From: Larix kaempferi
Lineage: Eukaryota > Streptophyta > Pinopsida > Pinales > Pinaceae
Direction: 5' to 3'
DNA: 64,000 bases
Assembly (NCBI GenBank): GCA_027924585.1
Contig: BSBM01000486.1
Coordinates: 45,068,501-45,132,500 of the forward strand
Under the pieces are notes generated by a model, which did not search any database, was not told the origin of the DNA, and saw only the letters and a list, made by a program, of their open reading frames with translations. How positions within the stretch are numbered: the first letter of the stretch is position 1; each line of letters opens with the position of its first letter. Below, one piece after another: positions 33,601 to 45,034 of the stretch. The translations under genes were made by a program, and so were the position numbers.

Positions 33601-36600
33601 GTTGCTCTTCATTGGGCTCCATAATTTGGCTTCTTTCTGGAGGGCTTGTCATGGAACAACATTTCACTGGGATTCTTTCTTGTTCTGGAGTTTTATCTAT
33701 TCCACTTTCTAGGATTGACCGTTTGGGTTCCTTCCCTTTTTCTCCTTAATTGTCCATTCTTTCTTTCCTTAACCTAAGATTTTAAAACTTCTTAGATCCT
33801 TTAGGGACTCTTAAATCTAATATTTTAAAACTTCTTAGATCCTTTAGGGACTCTTAAACCTAATATTTTAAAACTGCGTTGTAGATGTTTTAGGGACTCC
33901 TTATTGACATTACCAAATGTTTCCCTTCCTAATTCCATTGATCTATTGTGGTCATTTGTGGAGTTAAAAAAAATTCATTTCATTGCTGAATGCTCATTGC
34001 CATGATGGTGCATTTTGACATGTGCATTGTTTTCATTTTGGCATGAATAAAGCAGCAAGGAAGTGTATTGGGTGAATCATTCTCTTTAATTATCTGCAGT
34101 AGACCCATAGTATAAATTGCCATTTAACTGCAAATAATTTAGTGATTCTGAAAAATGTAGGAGGCTAGCACTATGGTGAATTCCTTGTTTGTGGGGTGGT
34201 TTGAAAGGAGCAAGAACTGTGTGCTATAGATACAGTTAGAGCTTGATAAGCCATCATAATTTATAAGCAACAAAAGTCTTAACGATCCCTGCTATGATGA
34301 AGCTCAAGTCCATTGCTTAATATATGGATCTGTGCTTGGGATGTTTTTAAACATTGATTTAGTTAAGAGTTGGAGAAACTACTATGTTGGAACAAGACAC
34401 GGTGTCTCCAAGGGCTCTGGTGGAGTGTCATCCAGACTGGAGGTTGAATCTCTTAATCATTTACCAGGGGAAGGAAAGCATTCCTAAGAAACTGGTTAGA
34501 TAATCATCAATCTCTTACTGTAAAATATGTCTAGAAAGAGGCTTTCTTCACATATCTGTTATCACACTTTCACTTTGAACTGCTTTTAGTGCTTCACCAT
34601 TTTGTTTCAGTTCTTGCATATGATAGTGGGGAGTTCTCACTTCTCACCAATTCTCCTACTAAAATAATTTTTTGTTTGTGCTGTAAATTTAGCACAGATG
34701 GATTAAATCATAAAAATTGAAAAGATGGGAGTTTCAAATTGTTTGTCACTGACATGCTATCCTATTCTCTGTTATTTATGTTGTATAAATTTGTGAAACA
34801 ATTTGAGTGCTTATGCCAGGTTTGTTTCTAAAGTTTGCTCATTCCTATGGTTCATGTAGCTTTATCACAACAAGCATCCATAAGGAATAATGGGATTCAA
34901 AGGTTTGGAACAGCTGCAAGTGCTTTGGAAGAACCACCTATAGCACCACCTGTCCAAGTGAAATATACACAGCTTCTTATCGATGGACAATTTGTTAATG
35001 CAGCTTCTGGTAAGTTTCAAATAACTCCAAAATTTTGGTAAACTTCTAGAGCCAATGCGTTCTGGTTTTCTAGCATATAATCTATGCAGAGATGTTATTG
35101 CTTGATGATTTTTTAATTTTCTTTCATTGTATTTTATATCCTTTGTCTTCTACCATTGTACACAAATGTTCTTATGGTTATAACAAATTTTGGTTGTGCT
35201 ACAGGAAAAACGTTTCCAACCTTTGATCCCAGAACAGGGGATGTGATTGCTAATGTGGCTGAAGGTGATGCAGAAGATGTGGACAGAGCTGTAAAGGCTG
35301 CACGGAAAGCCTTTGATGAGGGCCCATGGCCAAAAATGACTGCCTATGTAATTTCCCTTTTGTTAGTTCAAAGAATGTCAAAGTTTCATGTTTTCATCCT
35401 GTTGATTTGAGTGGAAAATGCATACTGGGAAGAAGAAGAGAGTTTGAAAAGAGCATTTTGAAGTGTTTGAGGATATAATAACCAATGGGTTTTCTTGCTC
35501 TTCTCCACTAATTCCTTTGATTTGTACTTTATGCAAATTTGGGAGTTGCGATTTTGAAGATGGCATTGCACTTTTGAGTATTGACTTTATTATATGATAA
35601 TGCTTCAGGAGAGATCATGTATTATGCTCCGGTTTGCCGACTTGCTTGAAAAGCATAATGACGAGATTGCAGCTTTGGAAACATGGGATAATGGGAAGCC
35701 TTATGAGCAAGCATCCTTGGTTGAAGTGCCAATGGCAGTGCGGCTATTTCGTTACTATGCAGGTAGATGCTTAATCACAAGACCATATGATGATGAGTTG
35801 ACCTAATTTGTTTAGACTCCATGGAAATGTAGCAAGCTTGATTTACTGGTTTGAGTTCCCTGCTTCATTTCTTCATTGAAAAGATTATAACTCTCATCTG
35901 TACTTTTTGAAATATTTCACAGGTTGGGCAGATAAAATACATGGCCTTACAGTCCCAGCTGATGGACCTTATCATGTTCAAACTTTACATGAACCTATTG
36001 GAGTTGCAGGTCAAATCATTCCTTGGAATTTTCCACTGCTTATGTTTGCTTGGAAAGTTGGTCCTGCACTAGCTTGTGGGAACAGCGTTGTATTAAAAAG
36101 TGCTGAGCAGACACCATTAACAGCTCTTTATGCAGCAAAGCTTTTCCACGAGGTATGTTCTAGTACATAGAATTCTGATCTTCGTGGTCAAGATAAAAAT
36201 GTTATCTCATACTAGTGCAACTTCTGCTTGCATTGGAGTCCTATTTTGAAGGTTTTCTAACTCAGGATTACATATTTTGCTTAAAAATGGTCATTCAATG
36301 GTGTTAATTTGCTAAATGCTCACTGGTGCTATCAGAAAACATTTCGGAAGGAAAAGAGAAACTCTTTGTGATGCATAGTGTCACTGAAACGTGAAGCATA
36401 CTGAGTTATCAGTTTTCAGGTTCAGTGTATTGGAAATAGAAAGGGTACTTTGTGATACTACTTGGGAATGAAATTTCGACATGTTTTATTCCTGGGAATC
36501 TTTTGATTCTCTCAATGCTAGCCCCTATGTTTCGTAGTTTGTAATATGCATTGCTCCAGTATATGATCATCAACATCTTTACCATTCTCCTTGATTACAT

Positions 36601-39600
36601 TTTCCTTGAGTAGTAAGGCCTCTCTTAGTCAAAGTGAAAACAGTAGGTGCATTTTTCATTATTTGGGTAAATTTCATAGAAATTATTTGTATGATTATAA
36701 AATTTTCCCTGACATATTTCATGTTTGCGTAAATTTCATGTTCATAATGTTAAGCATTACTAAGTTTGATACAAATGTCTTAAATCGTATGACAGCCAGT
36801 TATTTTTAATTAAATGGGCAAGAGGGAAGTCTATGGTTTGAAAGATGAATATGATTAGCTTAATAATAATATGAGCCTCGGAATAATCACAATATGGAGT
36901 CTCTTATCAATGCTACTCTTGTTTTGTTTAAGGGTCTCGGCTGAAATGATTTCAGAAATCATGAAAATAATTCCTACCAGATGCTAAAATTTCACATTTT
37001 CTTGTGACTTAAATAATTTGAATTCTTTGTGCAGGCTGGACTGCCTCCAGGAGTCCTGAATATTGTTTCGGGATTTGGTCCAACTGCAGGAGCTGCAGTT
37101 GCAAGGCACATGGATGTTGACAAGGTCTGTGAGAATCTTAAATGTATTCTAACATTTCTCAAAATTTAGAATAGCTCAAAAAATCTGCATTAAATTTATC
37201 TCATAACTGTATTTGTTTGCCAAAGATGCATGGCTTAGATTCTAGACTGACTTCTCTGAATATATCTCTGTTCATTATCTTCAATTTAGCATTGGCTTCT
37301 CAATGGATAACATTCCAACTATACTTTAATGTTGACAGCAAGAAAGTTAGCACGTTTGTTATCTAGTGTACTATGAAAGTTTGAAACCTTTTATGGGTGT
37401 TCACAGAGGGACTATGATTTAATTGTATCAAGTTGAAAGTATGAAACTCAGGTTGTTGCTTAATCTTTGTAAGTGTTAATCCAATAGACTTTACTTTATG
37501 AAATCTCAATGTCAGGTTATAGAGGAAGCTTATATTGCATGCCAGAAGAGCTATAGGAAAAGCATAGCTGTAATCAATCTCATTGAAGTAGAGGTTGTAG
37601 AGTTCGGATTATGAACACCCATGGGGAAAAATGAGCTGGGAATTTTATTTAAGTCCTCTAATTTATGTTTCTCTAGTCTATATAGGAGATTTCCAAGTTA
37701 ACTCGTAGAGCCATGCATGTATTTTCAATTCCTGGAGTTACAGCTTGTAGGGAGCAATGTACGGGCTTTACTAGTGAGGGCTAAATGCCTCTGGTTTCTC
37801 ACAGTTGGGATTTATCTTTGAGTGGAAAGATAAATCATACAGAACAACATAATAGCAGTGGATGTGTGGCGTTTATGTGGAGGAAAGGCATATTATTCAG
37901 TTTTTCTTAAATGCTTCCAGAACCTTCATTTGTTGCTGAACGAAGGTTGTCCTAGTCACTTGTAAATTTGTAATTGAGTTCAGTTGTGCCATAAATATTG
38001 AATTAGCTGTTTTCTTCCAGAACATAATAGAAGTCTTTAGACAGGGAAACCACATATTCATAGTAACCAGAAGGGAATCGTCTGGTCCTGCTGTATCACT
38101 TAATGCTGTAAATTACCAAGGTACTGTTTCTACAAGTTTTGATTGGCCTTGATTTACATTTCAAGAGACAAAGGTTCATCACCAGTTCATAAAGCCATCA
38201 CTTGTAAGAATAGTTATATGATTTTCATATACAATATTAGTTGTTCAGGCAACAGTCACTATGAGGCAATGTAAAAGTTTGATCAATTTGAATCCTTCCC
38301 TCTTCTTTATGAAATTTCTATATGCATCCATCTCTGATATCGTTATATGCACTGGTAGCTTAACCTTACTATAGCATGAGGATGACGTATTGAGCCTTTT
38401 TGGTCCAGCTTGCTTTCACAGGATCAACTGATACTGGTAAAGCAGTACTAGAGTTAGCTTCCAGGAGCAACCTTAAGACAGTGACATTGGAACTTGGAGG
38501 AAAGTCTCCTTTTATTGTATGTGAAGATGCTGATGTTGATCAGGCTGTAGAGCTTGCACACTTTGCGTTATTTTTCAATCAGGCAAGGAGTTTCATCTCT
38601 CATGAGTATTTAGTCTGCATGGCATTCAATATTTTAACACATTTATCAAGCCACTGCTCTTTCTGCAGGGTCAATGCTGCTGTGCTGGGTCGCGAACCTT
38701 TGTACATGAGAGTATCCATGATGAATTTGTAGAAAAGGCAAAAGCACGGTGCCTTAGTCGTGTTGTCGGTGATCCTTTTAGAAAAGGTGTTGAGCAAGGT
38801 CCTCAGGTAAGCTGTTTTCTGGTCATCATATAAGCAATTGATACCTACATTAATGGAAAAAACAGGAATAAAGCCAGTAAATCCATTCTGTTTTTAATTT
38901 TTTTGTTTGTTTAGACTTGAATGCTCCTATCTTATAGGGATCTGGTGTTTTGATTGCATGCTATGGCCTGATATCAAGGTCTTTGGAATTGTAATTGTAC
39001 AAACATAAGATGCTTGTCTATATGTAAATAATAAGCAACTGAAAACCTGATAATCAAACACCGGATGCATAAACAGATCCTTTTGAGTAAATAAATCAGC
39101 TTCTTATCTGTACTTCAAATGATATTCTGGTTCACTGCAAAAAGACGAATGAGGGTCACTACATTTGAGAATGGTGCTTGTTGTCTGGAAATGTTCTGGT
39201 AAATGCTGTCTTCTGTGGAAATGTTGAGCACCTTGACATGTGATTTCTGGTAGTTGCTGATACACAAGTTTTTTGGTTATTATTATAAGTTAGCTGCTGC
39301 AGGACCGGCAGATTAATTCTTAATTTAAGACCTTGAATGGTTCTTAACTTTGTCTTTGAATTTGCATTGCACTTGTATCATGGTAATGTCCATCAGAGCC
39401 ATTTTGTCATCCTTTACTACGTTCTCCAATTGTTGATTGACAAAGTTTGACTTGTGAAGTTCTCCTTCCATAAATGACAAAACCATGACTACTTTACTGA
39501 CTACTAGCATGTTGTAAAGTATTTAGCTATAGGGTATTTTGCAAGCTTTTACTTCCATGTTCTAAGGGTGTTTTCCTTGAGTGTTCTTTGATTTATCTGA

Positions 39601-40839
39601 AGTACCCATCACACTTCAATGTGTTGGGTGACCTAGCTTTGATATTGTTGATAATTTCTTTTGAAACACTGCAGATTGACCAGGAGCAGTTTAACAAAAT
39701 TCTGCGTTATATTAAGGCTGGGAAAGAGAGTGGTGCAAAACTTGTAACAGGGGGGGATAAAATTGGTACCAAAGGCTTCTATATTATGCCCACAATTTTC
39801 TCAGAAGTTCAGGTATGGGAATAACATTTCGGGGGTAATTACAAGTCTTTTCCCAATTGCTTATGAAAACGGTTACTTTATAGTGGCTTGGTTCTTACTT
39901 ATACACTATAAACTGGATTTGACTTAAGTTCATAGATCTTCGGGATGCCATTCTCATGGATTTGTATGCTACTGTCTTTAACTGTTGGAAATTAGACAAA
40001 TGGGAGTGAGGGTGTTGTCAGTTCGAGCACAAAGTTTCATTTACTGCGTAACATGAATGGGTTTGCAGTTGCCAGTACTTATGTTACCTCTATGTATGTG
40101 ACCAAAACAGGATGACATGGCCATAGCTACTGATGAAATATTTGGCCCCGTACAATCAATTATAAAATTCAAGTAAGTAAAGGTGATGCTGAATTGATTT
40201 TGAACATATTGATTTCAGAATGTAGTGTAAAATTGTTCATGCTGCTTGTGAAATGCAACCCTTATCTGTAATCTAGCTTAGCTGCCTGTCTCTTCAAGAC
40301 TTTGCTGATGGCATATAGGGTCATAGTTCCAACTTCTATGGTTTGGACTATTGAGAAAATATTGTTTACAAAGTTATAACCAGCAATTACTGGTACAAGG
40401 AGATCTAGAGGAAGCTAATTGAACTTCAAGCTCTTATGTTCCTTGTTACTTTAGCCATATCTGTCTCTCTTCGTTTTCATGGAGTGTTTGATAGTCGTTC
40501 AAGATTTTTGATTTCATGCACTAATTGTATTTTGGTGGCACACTATTTACTGCTATCTTGCGCAGGAATTTAGACGAAGTGATAAAGAGGGCGAATGCTA
40601 CTCGTTATGGCTTGGCAGCAGGAGTGTTTACAAAGAGTATAGACACCGCGAACACTCTTACTCGTGCGTTACGTGTAGGAACAGTTTGGGTTAATTGCTT
40701 TGACATTTTTGATGCTGGTATACCTTTTGGTGGCTATAAAATGAGTGGCACGGGAAGAGAGAAGGGTATCTATAGTCTCCAAAATTACTTACAGGTTAAA
40801 GCCGTTGTCTCTCCTTTGAAGAATCCGGCATGGTTGTAA
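30578..40839 (+). CDS. ALDH2: Mitochondrial aldehyde dehydrogenase, ALDH2 family (545 aa, 11 exons)
   Basis: Exons: 30578-30662, 34860-35009, 35205-35347, 35609-35762, 35923-36152, 37035-37124, 38409-38582, 38669-38806, 39675-39812, 40111-40172, 40566-40839. All phases join, giving 1638 nt with stop TAA. The enzyme oxidises aldehydes such as acetaldehyde to acids with NAD+. Residues 1-28 are an Ala/Arg/Ser presequence for mitochondria. Catalytic residues are present: Asn213 (PWNFP), Lys236, Glu312 (LELGG) and Cys346 (GQCCCAGS). Their spacing, 99 and 34 residues, equals that of mammalian ALDH2. The C-terminus (FGGYKMSG...[14 protein letters not shown]) is typical of plant ALDH2B. Introns are GT-AG except intron 7. 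The length fits the family and no disabling change is seen. A second possible first exon lies at 22868-22952. Confidence 0.96.
30663..34859 (+). other. ALDH2 intron 1 (4.2 kb), no gene inside
   Basis: GT-AG intron. Its first 1.2 kb is a diverged tandem array; bases 33785-33900 hold a 42-bp repeat (AAAACTTCTTAGATCCTTTA) in two close and one distant copy. The 61-codon ORF at 33396-33581 and shorter ones are not recognised. No nested transposon with clear ends was found. Confidence 0.85.
30760..31800 (+). repeat. Diverged tandem repeats in intron 1, copy B
   Basis: The motif GAGGTTCATTTTGAGTGAAA recurs with changes near 30880, 31015, 31157, 31268, 31408, 31520, 31621 and 31766, each followed by a TTATTGAATC/GTCGCCTT..TATTCTTT segment and then AATTCAGG(C/T)TCT. 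Spacing is about 100-150 bp. Homologous to the array at 23060-23700. Confidence 0.8.
34860..35009 (+). CDS. ALDH2: ALDH2 exon 2
   Basis: Acceptor TTCATGTAG, donor GTAAGT. Encodes the end of the presequence and the first core segment ([16 protein letters not shown]). Phase 1 at both ends. Confidence 0.95.
35205..35347 (+). CDS. ALDH2: ALDH2 exon 3
   Basis: Acceptor GTGCTACAG, donor GTAATT. Encodes [20 protein letters not shown] and the helix [17 protein letters not shown] of the NAD-binding domain. Confidence 0.95.
35609..35762 (+). CDS. ALDH2: ALDH2 exon 4
   Basis: Acceptor TGCTTCAG, donor GTAGAT. Encodes [20 protein letters not shown] and ends at RYYAG. The residue before IMLRF is Cys where Arg is usual in the family (ERSCIM for ERSRIM). 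Confidence 0.95.
35923..36152 (+). CDS. ALDH2: ALDH2 exon 5, catalytic Asn and cofactor Lys
   Basis: Acceptor TTTCACAG, donor GTATGT. Contains [14 protein letters not shown] with oxyanion-stabilising Asn213 and [13 protein letters not shown] with NAD-binding Lys236. Confidence 0.96.
37035..37124 (+). CDS. ALDH2: ALDH2 exon 6
   Basis: Acceptor TTGTGCAG, donor GTCTGT; exactly 30 codons. Encodes [20 protein letters not shown] of the Rossmann domain. Confidence 0.95.
38409..38582 (+). CDS. ALDH2: ALDH2 exon 7, catalytic Glu
   Basis: Acceptor TTGGTCCAG; exactly 58 codons, with FTGSTDTGK and TLELGGKSP (general base Glu312), ending FFNQ. The donor is GC (CAG|GCAAGG) instead of GT. Confidence 0.94.
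38669..38806 (+). CDS. ALDH2: ALDH2 exon 8, catalytic Cys
   Basis: Acceptor TTTCTGCAG, donor GTAAGC; 46 codons. Starts [14 protein letters not shown] with nucleophile Cys346, the middle of three cysteines. Confidence 0.95.
39675..39812 (+). CDS. ALDH2: ALDH2 exon 9
   Basis: Acceptor ACACTGCAG, donor GTATGG; 46 codons. Encodes [20 protein letters not shown] and [13 protein letters not shown]. Confidence 0.95.
40111..40172 (+). CDS. ALDH2: ALDH2 exon 10
   Basis: Acceptor CCAAAACAG, donor GTAAGT; 62 nt, phase 2. Encodes [20 protein letters not shown], with the EIFGP motif binding the NAD ribose. Confidence 0.95.
40566..40839 (+). CDS. ALDH2: ALDH2 exon 11 and stop
   Basis: Acceptor TTGCGCAG. 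Encodes [46 protein letters not shown] and the C-terminal oligomerisation strand, ending NPAWL and TAA. Confidence 0.96.
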
Positions 40840-40914
40840 GCTGTTGGTTCCTGCAAATAATTGATGTATGCGGAACACAACCCGTGATGGTATTGTCAAG
40901 TCAGTCTAATTTGA

Positions 40915-40920
40915 AATAAA
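40915..40920 (+). terminator. Putative poly(A) signal of ALDH2
   Basis: AATAAA lies 76 bp past the stop codon; further near-upstream elements such as CAATAAG (about 41027) could be used instead. Confidence 0.5.
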
Positions 40921-41663
40921 GCTTTCCCTGTTACTAATTATGTATATGACCTTCAGATAGGTGGGATACTTTGTCTAGCTGTTAAGGTGCATAGTCATGT
41001 CTCTGTAAAACTCTGTAGATTCAGCAATAAGAACTCAATTATCATGTCCATATCAAATGCGACATAAAGGTTGTGATAGTTTTTGCCATCTCACATGGTT
41101 CTGCACGTACAGGCAATCAATATTGTTAGCGTAAATCACATCGATTCACTTTTGGTTTATCATGATGCAAATATTATTGCTTACTAGATGCTTGGACTTG
41201 TCTCAAATTAATCTTTAATCTTGTAAGGAGCACTGCTATATGCTATTTTAGTTGGGTTTCAATCTCTGTAATGGGATTAACAAGTCAAACTCGTTGGCTT
41301 GTGAGTTTGACTTGACTTGGTGCTTTGGTGATTTTTTTGCAAGGGCCAAGGCAGACCTGTTTCAATGAGGTTGACTTTTTTACTGAGTATTGACTTGTGA
41401 GTTTGATCAATCAGTTGACTTGGTCAATGAGTTTGACTTGTGATTCAGGAGTCTAACTTAGCAGGGACATTACAAATGGAACTTAGCAGGGACATTATAA
41501 ATGGAAGTAGTCTAAATACTATAAGATTTGAATTTTTTTTATAGCTATCATCATTCGAATTTGAATGCATAAATAGATTCAATGTCCTCAAAAACCTATA
41601 TCACTCCCTGGATTATGTAATCTCAACAAAAACCCTTAAAACTCTTATTACTCATGCAAGAAC

Positions 41664-41935
41664 TGATATCTATTATTCCAGCAATTCCTTTAATAAACCA
41701 ATTTTTAGTTGTATTGATATCTACAATTCCAGCAATTCCTTTAATAAACCAATTTTTAGTTGTATTTCTGATAAAAATAACTAATATCTACAATTCCACC
41801 AATTCCTTTAATAAACCAATTTTTAGTTATATTTCGGACAAAAATAACTAATACCTACAATTCCAGCAATTTCTTTAATAAACCATTTTTTAGTTATATT
41901 TCGGACAAAAATAGTTGAAAAAATGTGACCTTAAA
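41664..41935. repeat. Tandem repeat, four to five units of 52-66 bp
   Basis: Each unit contains ATCTACAATTCCAGCAATTC, CTTTAATAAACCAATTTTTA and GTTRTATTT. The later units add CGGACAAAAATAACTAAT. Confidence 0.9.
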
Positions 41936-42390
41936 AAGTCGAAATCTTAACCTATTTAAACGACATCATATAAATGTTTAGAAAAAGGTGGGTTTTGCTT
42001 TGGCATGTCATACTCTAGACTGGTGACTCTCTGAGTATGTGATTATGGTTTCACCGTGGTGTTCATTCCTCTTTAAAAAATGAGTATAAATGAGGAGCTA
42101 AAAGTGTAACATAGCTCAAATTATTTATATTTAATCAAATTAATATATTAAAGTTTACTAAATAGTTTAATTAAATTAATACATAAAAACTTATTTGATA
42201 ATGGTATAAGTATGAATTCATAGGGTAGAAGAGAGGGTAATGGGTTTACTGTTAAAAGTACTTCTTATGAGTATTGTTAAAGTACTCATTGGTTATAAAT
42301 TTGATGGGTACTGGCTTTAAAAAAATGTTACAAAGTGTGACAAAGATAGGATCAAAGTGCTATTTTTTTTCTTTAATCTTATTTGATGAA

Positions 42391-42970
42391 ATGTTATTTT
42401 TAAGTCATTTTATTATTAAAATATAATTTGAGTGAGTTTAACTATTAAAAATGTGTTTAAAAAAAAGTCACATGTTAAAATCAGAGATAATCAATTTACA
42501 TTAAGAGGGGTCTCTTGTCCCACAAATAAAAAATTTCAGAAACAAATTTGGTTTTCAACTAAATTTTATTTTAAAATTAGATTATTATTATTATCATATA
42601 ATTATGTACCAATTAGTAATATATCTAAAAACTATATATCATGAAACATATACACATTGCAGAATGTTCAGAATTTGAATAAATGCTATTTTAAAGTCAT
42701 TTATTATTAAAATATAATTTAAGTGAGTTTAACGATTAAAAATGTGTTTTAAGAAGTCACATGTTAAAATTAGAGATAGTCAATTCATATTAAGAGAGGT
42801 CTCTTGTTCCACAAATAAAAAATTTGAAAATCAAATTTATCTTTAAACTAAATTTTATCTTAAACTTAGTTTGTTATTATCATATAACTAATGTACCAAT
42901 TAGTAACATATCTAAAAATTATATATCATGAAATATATACACATTGCAGTATATTCAAAATTATAATATT
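42391..42970. repeat. Tandem duplication with 291-bp period
   Basis: ATGTTATTTTTAAGTCATTT at 42391 and ATGCTATTTTAAAGTCATTT at 42682 start two copies that align through AGTCACATGTTAAAAT, GGTCTCTTGT and ATATACACATTGCAG, with several percent differences. Confidence 0.92.
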
Positions 42971-43342
42971 GAAGAAAATATCAAAAATTTCAGAACAACT
43001 TAAGTCCATAATTATTTCTATCTAGATTTGTTTAATTTAATATAATTTTATTTTTGAAAACTCCAAAATATGAGATACTCTGCCATTCTATCCTAACCCC
43101 AGTGGAGTAAAGTGGCTTTGAAATTCTCAACTAACACTATTATTTTAGATTCTAAAACGGTCTCAGCTTAGTCATATAGTGACAAGTCTTGATAATTCAA
43201 CTTAGTCATATGATTATCAGTCTAGATATACCTTAAATTTGCTCAAGTTTTATGAAAATAAAACTTGATTATTTCATTTAAAACTACATTTCCATGAACA
43301 TACTTAAAAGGGCGAACGAATCTAGTTCTCATCATTTCAACT

Positions 43343-43465
43343 GGGGTTGGTTTCCTACTTTTGTGTTTCCAAGAAAACTGCCTTGGGGTGGTAGCCTACT
43401 TTTATGTTTCCAAGAAAACGGCCTTGGGGTTGGTTGCCTACTTTTATGTTTCGAAGAAAAGTACT
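43343..43465. repeat. Short tandem repeat, 50-52-bp period
   Basis: About two and a half units of GCCTACTTTTATGTTTCCAA + GAAAACGGCCTTGGGGT. Confidence 0.85.
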
Positions 43466-44169
43466 TTCTTTGAAGGATATTTTAGCATGCCAAAAGAAAT
43501 CTGTAAGTGTTAATTAAAATCATTATGAATGTACAATTTATTTGTTTGAAGTTTAGTTTTTTCACTATTTTTTTACATATTTTTAGTTATTTAAAAACAG
43601 GTGTTAAGATTAAAATTGTTTCCACTATTTCAAGAACTAAAAAATATGCCTTTGGACTAACCTTTCTCATCAAATAAATGTAGCCATTGATATGGTAAAA
43701 AACCAAACTTTTTTATTTTTCAATAAATTTGAATTTTTTTTTAATAAGTAACAATACTATCAAGGAATATAATCATAACTTTATAATAAAATTAATTTAT
43801 ATGAACAAGTACTTTAAAAAATGTAATGACAAATTCATGATATCAAATCTTGACAAGACTCTTAAGAACATTATCAATTCTTAATTTTTTTTTCTTGGAA
43901 AAAATTGAGTAATCTATTTATATTAAAATAAACTACTTTGTACATAGACCAAAAGGCCTTACTTTTATGTAGTTCTTACATAAAACAAGAGTGTGATATG
44001 TCATGAACATAAAACTAAGATCTTATCTTATACATTCTTAAAACTTCAAGAGACCAAACATATCTATTTCAACTTCCTGTTACATTTGTTTCATATAATA
44101 TCTAAAATAAAATTTCATCAGGTTCATAAAAATGTTGTAACCTTAAAAAGAATCTGTAGATCCTCTTGT

Positions 44170-44995
44170 GCTCCTTTTGGCTTTACCCCAGATGTGGCCC
44201 TGGGTTATATTCTGTTAGTGCGTCATTCACCATCTCTCATCGATGCCAAGTACCCACTCTAATTTGTAGACCATTCTTTGACAATTGATTTGCCATTTGA
44301 TTCCTTTCTTTATAGATGTGCTCAAATTTTAATTCGTGAAATAGACCAACCAATCTATATATCTCTTCTTAGATGGGCTTAAGTAATATGTTCCTTGGGG
44401 GTCTCCTTTGTCTCATCCAATCAATAACTATCTTGGAATCCCCAAATACCTGCAATTTTTGAACACCATTCATATTAGCAAACCCCAAGAAAAGCTTTAA
44501 AGCCATTAACTCTGCTCTATTGTTAGTACTTCCCCCCAATCCCGTAGAAAAATTAATCAAGATAAAGAATGCCACCTGTCCCACCCTGTGTTGGAGTGCC
44601 CTGCGAGGCACCATCAAAGTATGACCAATAGCCAATTTTATCAATTGACTCCTCCATTATCCTCCTTACTTTCTTTATCTCTTTACCCTAAGGAATATGT
44701 AAATCCTCAAAGATGGATTTATTTCTTAAGAGCTAAACCCCCCATATGAGAATAATAGGTATAGCAAGATAATCCTTATAGGAAACATTATTAGTCCAAG
44801 ACTCCATAGCTCCTTCAAGATCCTGTCCTGCACATATGAATTGTATACCACAAACCTATGAAGCAAATTCCCACATCTTTCTAATATAAGAACAATAGAT
44901 AAATAAATGATCAATATTCTCACCACTATCTTTGTAAAGAGGGCATCTTTTAGGACCACACCAGAATTTTTTAAGTATGATATCCCAAACATGGA
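44170..44995 (-). pseudogene. LINE zinc-finger RVT and RNase H domains
   Basis: The minus strand reads CPLYKD...ENIDHLFIYCSYIRKMWEF (zf-RVT pattern C-x2-C/Y...H-x4-C, about 44860-44960). The open piece 44369-44644 then gives the RNase H core: GLGGSTNNRAELMALKLFLG and VFGDSKIVIDWMRQ, followed after a stop by LVGLFHELKFEHIYKERNQM and ANQLSK. The RNase H acidic residues (E in RAE, D in GDS) are present. Several stops separate the parts. Confidence 0.82.
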
Positions 44996-45034
44996 CCTTA
45001 TTAGAGATGGCCAACCATAAGAAGATATTTGACT

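Larger units (their letters stand above)
41060..43884. other. Intergenic DNA with tandem duplications, no gene seen
   Basis: AT-rich. Bases 41285-41460 are an imperfect repeat of TTGACTTG/GAGTTTGACTTG. No ORF here resembles a known protein; the ORF at 42432-42644 lies inside a tandem duplication. Confidence 0.7.
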
